Of a DNA stretch of 11,130 nt, positions 1 through 6,147 are shown one piece after another (position 1 is the first letter of the stretch; each line of letters begins with the position of its first letter). Location: positions 1-11,130 of the forward strand of contig JAHZHF010000077.1 of NCBI GenBank assembly GCA_019420405.1, read 5' to 3'. The stretch is from Clostridiales bacterium (GTDB taxonomy: Bacteria; Bacillota; Clostridia; Lachnospirales; Lachnospiraceae). A program made the position numbers and the translations under genes. Below the pieces are notes generated by a model. It had not been told where the DNA came from, searched no databases, and was given only the letters and a program-made list of their open reading frames with translations.

Positions 1-121
1 TCCCAGATTCCGGAACGAAGCATGGAACTCCTGTCCCTTCATCAGAATACGATTTCCAAAACATCCTGCCCCACTTCCGGACGTGATCCAACGACAAATG
101 TTAGTGCACTAAATAGCTGAA
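1..121 (+). repeat. Partial copy of a structured palindromic repeat
   Basis: This AT/GC-mixed stretch without an ORF resembles the reverse complement of 10882-11020. Shared blocks occur in the same order: GGARCGAAGC (near 12-21), TCCT..TCC, CAGAATA (near 45-51), CGGACGT (78-84), and an exact 14-mer ACTAAATAGCTGAA at 108-121, whose complement is 10882-10895. Spacer lengths are similar but the sequences have diverged, so this is a relative, not a recent duplicate. The copy enters from outside the window, so only its second arm is visible. Its outer end lies just before the DUF6512 promoter. Confidence 0.6.
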
Positions 122-129
122 CTATTACC
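116..129 (+). repeat. Boundary motif GCTGAACTRTTACC, copy 1
   Basis: GCTGAACTATTACC at 116-129 recurs as GCTGAACTGTTACC at 711-724 (13 of 14 identical, same strand). The pair brackets the DUF6512 gene and its promoter. The first copy overlaps the outer end of the structured repeat. The match is seen directly; its meaning is not known. Confidence 0.45.
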
Positions 130-130
130 C

Positions 131-159
131 TTGCCGCATTCTCGTCGAAGGAATAAAAT
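131..159 (+). promoter_or_regulatory. Candidate sigma-A promoter for the DUF6512 gene
   Basis: TTGCCG (131-136), a 17-nt spacer, then TAAAAT (154-159). The -10 box matches 5 of 6 consensus bases and the -35 box 4 of 6. It would give a leader of about 50 nt before the ATG at 218. Confidence 0.45.
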
Positions 160-217
160 GCCCCTCAGCCGCATATACTTTCCTTCAAAATGGCACTCTC
201 GAACGGGGATATGATTT

Positions 218-700
218 ATGAACAGATTAAAAAAATATACACTTATTGGTATCGTCTTTGTCATCATTACAGGAACGCTCTCCCACTTTGTCTACGAATG
301 GACAGGTAACAGTCCCATTGCCGCGCCCTTTTTTCCGGTCAATGAATCCACCTGGGAGCATATGAAACTCGTATTTTTCCCCACTCTTATTTATGGCGTC
401 TTTATGATTGCTGCGCTCAAAGAGGATTCTCCCTGCATCACAGCCGCCGCCCCCACGGGAATCCTTGCAGGGACGGCAGCTATCCCCGTACTCTTCTACA
501 CTTATACGGGTGTTCTGGGATTCCATATCTTTATTCTGGATATTGCGGTTTTCCTGCTCAGCGTCCTTATCGCCTTTGGTGTGATTTTCAAACTCGCCAG
601 CTCCTGCCGAACCCCCGTGGGTCCCGGAGTGCATCTTTTCCTGTATGCTCTTCTCCTCCTTATGCTGGCAGCCTTCGCGGTGTTTTCCCGGCAGGCGTAA
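218..700 (+). CDS. DUF6512-type integral membrane protein
   Basis: This 160-residue, strongly hydrophobic protein has about five predicted membrane helices (roughly residues 8-27, 51-67, 79-98, 103-125 and 138-157). Between helices 1 and 2 it carries PVNESTWEHMKL (residues 40-51), the conserved region I associate with DUF6512, a small Firmicutes membrane family of unknown function. The length is typical, so the gene looks intact. The start is ATG 218, 9 nt after a weak GGGG ribosome site; an ATG at 211 is out of frame. It is monocistronic, with its own candidate promoter and no clear intrinsic terminator before the tRNA promoter. No catalytic residues are evident, and transport or envelope roles would be guesses. 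Family assignment is from memory of the motif. Confidence 0.8.
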   Translation: MNRLKKYTLIGIVFVIITGTLSHFVYEWTGNSPIAAPFFPVNESTWEHMKLVFFPTLIYGVFMIAALKEDSPCITAAAPTGILAGTAAIPVLFYTYTGVLGFHIFILDIAVFLLSVLIAFGVIFKLASSCRTPVGPGVHLFLYALLLLMLAAFAVFSRQA

Positions 701-710
701 AATATGGTGG

Positions 711-724
711 GCTGAACTGTTACC
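711..724 (+). repeat. Boundary motif GCTGAACTRTTACC, copy 2
   Basis: GCTGAACTGTTACC lies 11 nt past the DUF6512 stop codon and differs by one base from 116-129. It does not form a hairpin, so it is not an intrinsic terminator. Confidence 0.45.
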
Positions 725-730
725 TTTTAG

Positions 731-780
731 TTGAATTTTCAATCATTTTTTTCTGTTGAATTTTCAATCATTTTTTTCTT
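731..780 (+). repeat. 25-bp tandem duplication with internal palindrome
   Basis: Two head-to-tail 25-bp units (731-755 and 756-780) differ only at the last base. Each begins with the palindrome TTGAATTTTCAA and ends in a T-run. The second unit runs into the TTGACA box of the tRNA promoter at 779. It could be an UP-element-like AT tract or a paired operator site, or simply replication slippage. Confidence 0.9.
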
Positions 781-807
781 GACAAATATCCCCTCAGACA
801 GTATACT
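779..807 (+). promoter_or_regulatory. Near-consensus sigma-A promoter of the tRNA-Trp gene
   Basis: A perfect TTGACA (779-784), a 17-nt spacer and TATACT (802-807, 5 of 6). Transcription would start near 814, giving a precursor with about 27 nt upstream of the mature tRNA end. This is the strongest promoter in the window, as expected for a stable RNA. Confidence 0.85.
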
Positions 808-840
808 AAGGAAGTGCCTTGCGGAAGCAAAGCAGAATAC

Positions 841-911
841 AGGGGATTGGTCAAATGGTATGATAGGGGTCTCCAAAACCTTTGGTGGGAGTTCGATTCT
901 CTCATCCCCTG
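841..911 (+). tRNA. tRNA-Trp (anticodon CCA)
   Basis: A full cloverleaf can be drawn. The acceptor stem is AGGGGAT (841-847) with ATCCCCT (904-910), and the discriminator is G911, usual for bacterial tRNA-Trp. The D stem is GTCA/TGAT with loop AATGGTA containing the GG pair. The anticodon stem is GGGGT/ACCTT with loop CTCCAAA, so the anticodon is CCA at 873-875. The T stem is GGGAG/CTCTC with the canonical loop TTCGATT. Unusual points: the D stem has T11-A24 and G10-T25, the anticodon stem has two G-T pairs at its outer end (27-43, 28-42), the variable loop is only 4 nt, and the bases after the discriminator are CTA rather than CCA. The gene is a stand-alone unit with its own promoter and terminator. 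Whether it is the only tRNA-Trp in the genome cannot be told here. Confidence 0.93.
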
Positions 912-916
912 CTAAA

Positions 917-942
917 AACCGCTGAAATTCAGCGGTTTTTTT
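917..942 (+). terminator. Intrinsic terminator of the tRNA-Trp gene
   Basis: Stem CCGCTGA (919-925) with TCAGCGG (929-935), AAT loop, flanked by A917-918 and followed by seven T (936-942). It starts 5 nt after the tRNA 3' end. Confidence 0.92.
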
Positions 943-1301
943 CATGTCTGGAATAAAATAGAACACGAGGTAGAACACAAATAGAAAAGAGCCTTTTTTT
1001 GCCAAAATTTTTCCTTTAATAGATATCCGATTTCTAAAACTTCGGTGTCTTTATATAGTTGCAGGGTAAGCCCTGCTTGTCCTATCATTTCATTCGTGTT
1101 ATTTAAGATAACCGCCCACAGTCCAAAGCCATAATTTTTATATCTTTCTATTTGTCGGTCAAGCCATTCCTGCACATCATTGTCTGAAAAATCATGTTCA
1201 TAAGCATACATAACGTTTGGATTTTGTAAAATTTCAGCTAAATCTCCAAAATCATTTTGGCTCATTTCTCTCAAATATAAACGCTCTGTTTCTAATATCA
1301 T
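942..1301 (-). pseudogene. GNAT-family N-acetyltransferase, 3'-truncated
   Basis: The reading frame starts at ATG 1301 with MILETERLYLREM, the usual opening of RimJ/RimL-like GNAT enzymes, and follows the family through IGYLLKEKFWQK (residues 91-102). In intact members the next residues form the acetyl-CoA pyrophosphate loop and the rest of motif A (KGYATEA-like). Here the frame instead runs into about 17 unrelated residues and stops at 119, against roughly 170-185 for the family. The break falls near base 995, where unrelated sequence flanking the tRNA gene begins. Without the CoA-binding loop, activity is unlikely. The patch is much more AT-rich than its neighbours. A run of seven A at the break might suggest a frameshift, but restoring the frame does not bring back the expected motif, so truncation by recombination is the better reading. 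Confidence 0.8.
959..978. repeat. Paired TAGAACAC direct repeats beside the tRNA gene
   Basis: TAGAACAC occurs at 959-966 and 971-978 with a 4-bp spacer, 17 bp past the tRNA terminator and inside the foreign-looking tail of the GNAT remnant. Short direct repeats next to a tRNA 3' end can be arm-type sites of a tyrosine integrase, but no integrase gene is in the window. Confidence 0.3.
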
Positions 1302-1352
1302 TATCTATTCTGCCCTTTCAAATTCTAATTTTTTCAGCTTTTTAGTGGTAAT

Positions 1353-1381
1353 ATTATATCATTCTAATACAATACTTTCAT
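1353..1381 (-). promoter_or_regulatory. Candidate promoter of the GNAT remnant
   Basis: On the minus strand ATGAAA (1376-1381) and a perfect TATAAT (1353-1358) are separated by 17 nt, about 50 nt before ATG 1301. The -35 box is weak (4 of 6). Confidence 0.4.
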
Positions 1382-1460
1382 TTAGTTTCAATCTTGATTT
1401 TGAGCAATTGTAGAATAATTTAGTGTACTGTTTTGGATCGACACAATTCCTGAAATTCTG

Positions 1461-1486
1461 TTAAACTTTTTTTAGAATAATCCGGT
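1461..1486 (+). promoter_or_regulatory. Candidate ECF-type promoter of the sigma/ABC operon
   Basis: TTAAAC followed by a T-run (1461-1473), then 16 nt after the AAC core the tetramer CGGT (1483-1486). ECF promoters in Firmicutes typically have an AAC-centred -35 element with a T-tract and a CG-start -10 about 16 nt later, so this could be the autoregulatory promoter of the sigma factor at 1570. No good sigma-A promoter is evident between 1380 and 1569. The assignment is by pattern only. Confidence 0.35.
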
Positions 1487-1532
1487 TATTTATTATGAGA
1501 GCCTCAAATATTTTGTGCCGGTTCGCAGTTCA

Positions 1533-1563
1533 GCCGCTCCAAACAGAAGCGGCAGGGAGGAGA
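1533..1563 (+). promoter_or_regulatory. 5'-UTR hairpin and ribosome site before the sigma gene
   Basis: GCCGCT (1533-1538) can pair with AGCGGC (1548-1553) around a 9-nt loop. It is followed directly by a strong Shine-Dalgarno sequence AGGGAGGAG (1554-1562), spaced 7 nt from TTG 1570. The ribosome site decides the start: the in-frame ATG at 1495 has no such site and would add 25 non-conserved residues. Confidence 0.55.
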
Positions 1564-1569
1564 AAAGCG

Positions 1570-2124
1570 TTGACTGACAGGGAACTGATCCGCAAGGCCC
1601 GATACGGGAACCACGAAGCCATGAATGCGATTGCGGAAAAATACTATGACGACATCTTCAAATTCTGCCTTTATATGACAGGGAACGAAGCGGATTCCTA
1701 TGATATCTCCCAGGAAGTTTTTCTGCGGTTTATAAAGTATTTTGACTCCTTCTCCTGCCGGAATCTAAAGGGATATCTGCTGATCATCGCCCGTAATCTA
1801 TGTCATGATTATTTTTATCGGGTGAAAAGGGAGCATAATCTTTTAAGTCCGTCTTCTGAACCAGACCCGCACTTAAAAAGCAGCCAGAATCTCTCGTCTC
1901 CTGAGAACACGAAGCTTGAAAATGCAGAGCTTCGTCATCTGCTCCACGATATTTTGAAACAGCTTCCGAGGGAACAGCAGGAAGTGATCATTCTGCGGAT
2001 CGGTGAAGAACTGAAATTCAAAGAAATTGCGCAAATTCTGGGATGCAGCCAATCCACGGCAAAGTCCCGCTACCGCCTTGCAATTGCAAGGCTGAGAAAG
2101 GAGATGACAGACGATGAAAACTGA
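1570..2124 (+). CDS. ECF-type RNA polymerase sigma factor
   Basis: A 184-residue sigma-70 family protein with only regions 2 and 4, which defines the extracytoplasmic-function group. Region 2 spans about residues 13-85 (YYDDIFKFCLYMTG, then DISQEVFLRFIKYF for -10 recognition and core binding). A linker of about 30 residues follows. Region 4 covers about 123-178, with the helix-turn-helix KEIAQILGCSQSTAKSRYRLA that reads the -35 element. The start is TTG 1570, chosen for the strong ribosome site. The gene overlaps the next membrane-protein gene by 11 bp, so the two are probably translationally coupled, as in sigma/anti-sigma pairs. It probably drives this operon and perhaps other envelope-stress genes. 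It cannot be assigned to a named ECF group from sequence reading alone. Confidence 0.92.
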   Translation: MTDRELIRKARYGNHEAMNAIAEKYYDDIFKFCLYMTGNEADSYDISQEVFLRFIKYFDSFSCRNLKGYLLIIARNLCHDYFYRVKREHNLLSPSSEPDPHLKSSQNLSSPENTKLENAELRHLLHDILKQLPREQQEVIILRIGEELKFKEIAQILGCSQSTAKSRYRLAIARLRKEMTDDEN

Positions 2125-2866
2125 AAAGAAACTGAAACTTCTGTTTCAGAAAGCAAACTCTCAGATTCCGATCCGCAGACCGGATAATTTCCGTCTTTTC
2201 CGGTCCGATGAAAATTTCAACTATATACAGGGCCGATCCAGAATATTTATAAATCTTCTCCTCTACATGGATAAGAAAATCTGGGCTGCAGATCTTCTCA
2301 TTAATCTGCTTTTTATGATTTTCCTCGTTTTTCTCGAATCGCTGGGAGCCGGCACGGATGACATAACGGTTTTTCTTATGCTTGCGTCCTCTGTGCTCGG
2401 AAGCGCTTCGATTCTGATTCTGTCCCACCTGTTCGGAGGAGGTCTGGCTGAGCTTTCCTCCACCTGCTTTTTCAATACCCGGCAGCTCGCTGCTTTCCAG
2501 ATGCTCGGGCTGGGAGCCGTGAATCTGGCCTCGCTTGCTTTTCTGACCCTTTTTACAGGATCAAGGTGGGAGACCGAAATCTTCCGCGTTGGTATCTATA
2601 CGGCGGTTCCGTTTGTTTTCACCGTCACGGTATGCATAGGAATTCTGCAGGCCCGATTCTTCCGCAACCGGTCATACCCCGTTCCGGCTGCCGGAGCATT
2701 CTGCGCTTCCGCCTCCCTTGTCCTTGCATCCGTGCCGCATTTCTATCAGCCGTCTGCATTTCTGTTCTGGTGTATAGGGCTTGTCGCTGAACTATTCATG
2801 CTTGCCGTGCAGATCGGCCGGCTGCTTGCTGCTATTGATAAAGGAGAGATATTATGCACAGTTTAG
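2114..2866 (+). CDS. Six-helix membrane protein, candidate anti-sigma factor
   Basis: A 250-residue protein of a family I do not recognise. About 55 charged, presumably cytoplasmic residues are followed by six likely membrane helices (about 57-75, 83-105, 128-148, 158-180, 187-207 and 213-236) and a short tail. It starts at ATG 2114, 9 nt after AAAGGAG, inside the end of the sigma gene; its own end overlaps the ATPase gene by 13 bp. A membrane protein with a cytosolic N-terminus directly after an ECF sigma gene is the normal position of an anti-sigma factor. However, the zinc-binding HxxxCxxC motif of the common ZAS-type anti-sigma domain is absent. The alternative is an accessory subunit or sensor of the transporter that follows. 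The function is inferred from position only. Confidence 0.75.
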   Translation: MKTEKKLKLLFQKANSQIPIRRPDNFRLFRSDENFNYIQGRSRIFINLLLYMDKKIWAADLLINLLFMIFLVFLESLGAGTDDITVFLMLASSVLGSASILILSHLFGGGLAELSSTCFFNTRQLAAFQMLGLGAVNLASLAFLTLFTGSRWETEIFRVGIYTAVPFVFTVTVCIGILQARFFRNRSYPVPAAGAFCASASLVLASVPHFYQPSAFLFWCIGLVAELFMLAVQIGRLLAAIDKGEILCTV

Positions 2867-3732
2867 AATTAATCGGAGTAAAGAAAACATTTTCGGATAA
2901 AATTGCGGTTCACACTACGGATCTCTGTCTGGAAAACGGGATTTACGGGCTGCTGGGAGAAAATGGCGCAGGAAAAACAACGCTTATGCGTATGATATGC
3001 GGTATCTTAAGTCCCACAGAAGGACAGATTCGATGCGATCGTATTGAAATCCGCCAGATGGGCGCAGCCTACCGTCGTTTTCTGGGATATCTTCCCCAGG
3101 ATTTCGGATACTATGAAGATTTTTCCGCGCGGAGATTTCTGAATTATATAGCCGCTCTCAAAGCTCTTCCGAAAAAACAAGCCGCAGAACGGATTGAAGA
3201 ACTGCTGGAACTGACAGGGCTTACAAAGGATCAGAATCGCCCGCTTCGTACCTATTCCGGCGGGATGCTGAGGAGGATCGGAATCGTACAGGCTCTGCTC
3301 AACGATCCTGAGATACTGATCCTGGATGAGCCCACGGCCGGGCTGGATCCCGGAGAGCGAGTCCGCTTCCGCAATATTATCAGCTCCCTTGGCAGAAACA
3401 GGATCATTCTTCTTTCCACCCATATCGTGTCTGACGTAAATTATATTGCAGATCAGATCCTGGTTATGAAGGACGGAAAAATCATAAAAAAAGGAACAGA
3501 ACCGGAGCTTTCCTCCTCCCTGGAACAGATTGTTTGGGCATGCAGAATCCCTGACCATAATATCGGCAAATTCACAGATAAATTCATAGTAAGCAATATA
3601 AAATACTGTGAGGAGGGAGCAGAACTGCGCATTGTATCCGCTCAGCGCCCCACTCCCGATTCCATATCTCTAAAGCCTTCTCTGGAGGACATATATCTTT
3701 ATCTGACTCGGAAAAAGGAGGAAGAAAAATGA
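2854..3732 (+). CDS. ABC transporter ATP-binding protein
   Basis: A 292-residue nucleotide-binding subunit of an ABC-2 type exporter. Visible motifs: Walker A GENGAGKTT (residues 35-43), Q-loop Gln82 (LPQDFGYY), signature YSGGM (134-138), Walker B ILILDEP (154-160) with D-loop AGLDP, and switch His190 (STHIV). The canonical Gln in the Q-loop distinguishes it from the second ATPase of the window. About 75 residues after the ATPase core form a C-terminal regulatory extension as in drug or peptide exporters. The start is ATG 2854 after AAAGGAGAG. It overlaps the gene before by 13 bp and the permease by 4 bp (ATGA), so the partners are made together. The substrate is unknown; an antimicrobial or envelope lipid is plausible given ECF control. 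Confidence 0.93.
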   Translation: MHSLELIGVKKTFSDKIAVHTTDLCLENGIYGLLGENGAGKTTLMRMICGILSPTEGQIRCDRIEIRQMGAAYRRFLGYLPQDFGYYEDFSARRFLNYIAALKALPKKQAAERIEELLELTGLTKDQNRPLRTYSGGMLRRIGIVQALLNDPEILILDEPTAGLDPGERVRFRNIISSLGRNRIILLSTHIVSDVNYIADQILVMKDGKIIKKGTEPELSSSLEQIVWACRIPDHNIGKFTDKFIVSNIKYCEEGAELRIVSAQRPTPDSISLKPSLEDIYLYLTRKKEEEK

Positions 3733-4838
3733 GACTGTACAGAGCAGAACTTTACAAACTTATCCACAAACAATTCTTCTTGATTACATTTGCAGCCTTT
3801 GCCGGTCTGTTTGTTCTTTACTTCTGTTTCATCACTCTGGGGGATGAGCGGACAACCGTGGACGGGAAAGTATATACCGGTTATGAGGCTGTCAAAATGG
3901 ACCGGAAGATCACAGAAGAATTTGCAGGAACGCTGACTGACAAAACCGCGGAGCAAATCATAGATAAGTATGGATTTCCTTCTCAGGTACAGGAACTGTA
4001 CGGAGGGTTCCGGGATGAAAATTACCTGAATGGATTTGTAACAGAATTTCTGGGAAACGGGTATATGAGGGACTGGGAGGATTACCAAATATCGACAGAT
4101 CTTATTCCGCTCTCACAAACTGATCTGGGAAAAGCCGCCAGAGAAACCGGTTCTGAGATTTCATTTGACTACACAAAAGGCTGGAATGCATTTCTGGATC
4201 TGCTTCAAATCGGAATGATTTTCGGCAGTATCCTGATTCTTGTCAGCATATCTCCGGTTTTTGCCGAAGAGCATCAAAGCCGTATGACTGCCCTTTTGTT
4301 CACCTGTGAAGAAGGGCAAAAGAACGATGTACCTGCGAAATTGTCGGCTTCTTTTACTGTCGCCGCTCTGATATATGCCGCTGCCGTCGTATGCGCATTT
4401 CTTCTGGCGGGCACTGTATACGGTTTTTCCGGAGCGGACTGCATGACCGGAATATCTGTGGAAAGTTTGTTTCTGAATCCGTTTTACCGTATCACTATGC
4501 TTCCCATATGGCAATTTACCTGTATTGCTCTTGCAGCAGACTTTCTGGCATTGATGTCGCTTTGTGCCGCCGCAGTATGCATCTCAGCTCACTGTACATC
4601 CGTTTTTCATGCTGTCACTATATCCGCTCTGGTCTGGCTGGGGCCTCTCCTGATCCGTCTGCTCGGCAGTGGGGCCGGATATTTCCTGATGATGGGGACT
4701 CCGCTTTTTCTCGTTATGACTGGGGTGATCACAGATCTTTACCGGACAGTTTTTTTGCCGCTGACCGTTACAGTATGTATTCTTATCTTCTGCACGATCA
4801 GCGGATACCGAAACTACAAAGCTTCAGAGGCCAGCTGA
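3729..4838 (+). CDS. ABC-2 type transporter permease
   Basis: A 369-residue membrane subunit that pairs with the ATPase encoded just before it. One N-terminal helix (about 15-36) is followed by a roughly 115-residue extracytoplasmic domain (about 38-152) and then by about five helices (157-178, 206-230, 262-287, 293-313 and 338-358, with a further hydrophobic segment near 315-334). After helix 2 the motif PVFAEEHQSRMTALLFT (176-192) is the cytoplasmic coupling region typical of ABC-2 permeases. The start is ATG 3729 with AAAGGAGGAAG upstream and a 4-bp overlap with the previous stop. It is the last gene of the operon. The large outer domain may bind substrate or sense it, which is inference. 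Confidence 0.88.
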   Translation: MRLYRAELYKLIHKQFFLITFAAFAGLFVLYFCFITLGDERTTVDGKVYTGYEAVKMDRKITEEFAGTLTDKTAEQIIDKYGFPSQVQELYGGFRDENYLNGFVTEFLGNGYMRDWEDYQISTDLIPLSQTDLGKAARETGSEISFDYTKGWNAFLDLLQIGMIFGSILILVSISPVFAEEHQSRMTALLFTCEEGQKNDVPAKLSASFTVAALIYAAAVVCAFLLAGTVYGFSGADCMTGISVESLFLNPFYRITMLPIWQFTCIALAADFLALMSLCAAAVCISAHCTSVFHAVTISALVWLGPLLIRLLGSGAGYFLMMGTPLFLVMTGVITDLYRTVFLPLTVTVCILIFCTISGYRNYKASEAS

Positions 4839-4854
4839 TTTCTGATATGCAAAA

Positions 4855-4887
4855 GCCGGGAAGGACAACTGCCTGTCCACTCCCGGC
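4855..4887. terminator. Stem-loop between convergent genes, bidirectional terminator
   Basis: GCCGGGA (4855-4861) pairs with TCCCGGC (4881-4887), and an inner stem GGACA/TGTCC (4863-4867, 4874-4878) closes a 6-nt loop. Read on the minus strand it is followed by four T, so it best serves the nuclease gene that ends at 4894. Read on the plus strand the downstream tract is only CCTCTTT, so termination of the ABC operon would be weaker. Confidence 0.7.
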
Positions 4888-4893
4888 ACCTCT

Positions 4894-5853
4894 TTACGGC
4901 CTGCATCTTCCACAGGGTTCATATCCTCGTTCTATCAGTTCTTCTCTTATCCCGGTATACTCCTCCCGGTTTTTTTCTTTCATGTCCTTTACGCCGGAAC
5001 AGTCCGGTTTATGGAACTTATGTGTGTTTGTATTCAGTATGTAAGTCTGTTCTTCGTCATTCTCACCGCTCTCATTGGCGCTGTTCTCCCGGGCTCCGGC
5101 CGTCTCTGCATCTGACGGTGAAGCAGTCTGGGGGCTTTCCCAGTTTTCCCCTGTTGAGTAGTCAATGGTGATCTCCGGCTGGACATTATAAACATAGACA
5201 TTAAAGCTGATGCCTTCCCCGTCGTCCTCCACAGATTCCGCTTCCATGTGCACCCCGGAGGCGACAAGATCATCCCCTTCAAACACCGGCGTCACACGGT
5301 ACATGACATGATATTCCGTTTCCTGTACATACTCCGCCACCATGTTTTCAAAAGGGAGCATCCCTTCCGTATTCATATACCGTGTCCCGGTGATCAGATT
5401 TTCCTCATTGGCATTCTCACCTGTGAGCTGATAGCCGATCAAATGGCAGCGATTGTAGAGATAACCGCCGTCCACAACTTCATACTCGTTGTTCTCCCAC
5501 CCGGACGGAATCACCTCACTGATACTCTCCCGCTCTCCCTCGGGCATCAGATCCTCACCGATACACGCCTCCGCCTCGCCGCACCGGCCAAGCGAATCCA
5601 GTTTGCTGTACTCCTCATAGGATACCGTGGTCAATTCCTCTTCCGTGAAATCCGGCTGGTTGTCATTGATCTCCACATACGGTTCTCCACTGTACTCAGG
5701 CACATCCGAAACCGTGTCATAAGATTCCGTCTGCACAGCGCCTTTCTCAAAATCGGGCATCCGAAACTCATCGGACGCCCCGCAGGCCGAAAGCAAGAAC
5801 ACGGCACTTGCAGCACCGGCCGCAATACCGATTCTTCTCTTTTTGTTTTTCAT
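4894..5853 (-). CDS. Secreted lipoprotein DNA/RNA non-specific endonuclease
   Basis: A 319-residue protein with a lipoprotein signal peptide: basic MKNKKRR, a hydrophobic stretch, and lipobox LLSAC with Cys24 as the anchor. An acidic linker runs to about residue 75. The nuclease domain (about 85-230) carries NRCHLIGYQL (134-143), where His137 corresponds to the catalytic His of the DRGH motif, then NLITGTRYMN (152-161), whose Asn residues match the metal ligand region of the EndA/NucA beta-beta-alpha-metal fold. A Ser/Glu-rich linker (about 233-268) leads to a compact C-terminal module, YILNTNTHKFH to the end, with His281, Cys285, Cys314 and Cys317, an Ada-like probable zinc site also found fused to other exported Firmicutes proteins. 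It probably degrades extracellular nucleic acid at the membrane surface. ATG 5853 follows AAGGAG and GGGG. Expressed either alone or with the small gene upstream. Confidence 0.9.
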   Translation of the reverse strand: MKNKKRRIGIAAGAASAVFLLSACGASDEFRMPDFEKGAVQTESYDTVSDVPEYSGEPYVEINDNQPDFTEEELTTVSYEEYSKLDSLGRCGEAEACIGEDLMPEGERESISEVIPSGWENNEYEVVDGGYLYNRCHLIGYQLTGENANEENLITGTRYMNTEGMLPFENMVAEYVQETEYHVMYRVTPVFEGDDLVASGVHMEAESVEDDGEGISFNVYVYNVQPEITIDYSTGENWESPQTASPSDAETAGARENSANESGENDEEQTYILNTNTHKFHKPDCSGVKDMKEKNREEYTGIREELIERGYEPCGRCRP

Positions 5854-5933
5854 TTTCCCCTTTTCTCCTTCCAGCTAAGTTATTTATACTCCATTACTCC
5901 CCTGTTCTTCTGCCTCCCGTAAGATACTCAAAA

Positions 5934-6095
5934 TCAGTTTCTTCTCAGGCGCTTCCGCGGATCCTCCTGTCCTCTTGCCGGCACTCTCACCGGAATCGGC
6001 TCGGGGATCAGGCCCGGGATCAGACCGTTCAGGATCTCTTTGAGCTTCCTTCCCGCATCACTGTTTATGATTTTATAATATAATTCTAATGTCAT
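5934..6095 (-). CDS. Small basic protein of 53 residues, unknown function
   Basis: ATG 6095 is preceded on the minus strand by a textbook ribosome site, AGGAGGT, about 8 nt upstream, and by a strong promoter (6148-6176). The frame begins MTLELYYKIINSDAGRK, continues through a repeat-like, Pro-rich core GLIPGLIPEPIPV (residues 24-36), and ends in a very basic tail RKRLRRN. The predicted protein is soluble, with an amphipathic N-terminal half and strongly positive C-terminus. The stop is 80 nt before the nuclease ATG on the same strand, and no terminator lies between, so the two may form one operon. I recognise no family. The case for it being real rests on the ribosome site, promoter and position; a leader or regulatory peptide is possible. 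Confidence 0.6.
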   Translation of the reverse strand: MTLELYYKIINSDAGRKLKEILNGLIPGLIPEPIPVRVPARGQEDPRKRLRRN

Positions 6096-6147
6096 AGATA
6101 TACCTCCTGATCAAATACATGTTCGGCTGTTTCTCGTTACAGTGTGC

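Noticed and set aside
942..1001. Repairable frameshift in the GNAT gene at the run of seven A
   Set aside because: Shifting the frame at the A-run does not restore the KGYATEA-like CoA-binding motif, so the sequence is replaced rather than slipped.
739..1005. 88-codon minus-strand frame and 731-925 plus-strand frame
   Set aside because: Both are translations across the tRNA-Trp gene, its promoter and terminator. The peptide AGDERIELPPKVLETPIIPF is simply the complement of the tRNA.
1495..1569. Upstream ATG of the sigma factor
   Set aside because: It has no ribosome site, and the added 25 residues are unlike ECF sigma N-termini; TTG 1570 has an excellent site.
5248..5922. 224-codon open frame on the plus strand
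   Set aside because: It is antisense to the lipoprotein nuclease, whose signal peptide and catalytic motifs are clear.
5854..5933. Internal promoter or micro-ORF between the small gene and the nuclease
   Set aside because: A TATAAA-like box is present on the minus strand but without a -35 partner, and the ATG-led frame there has only four codons.
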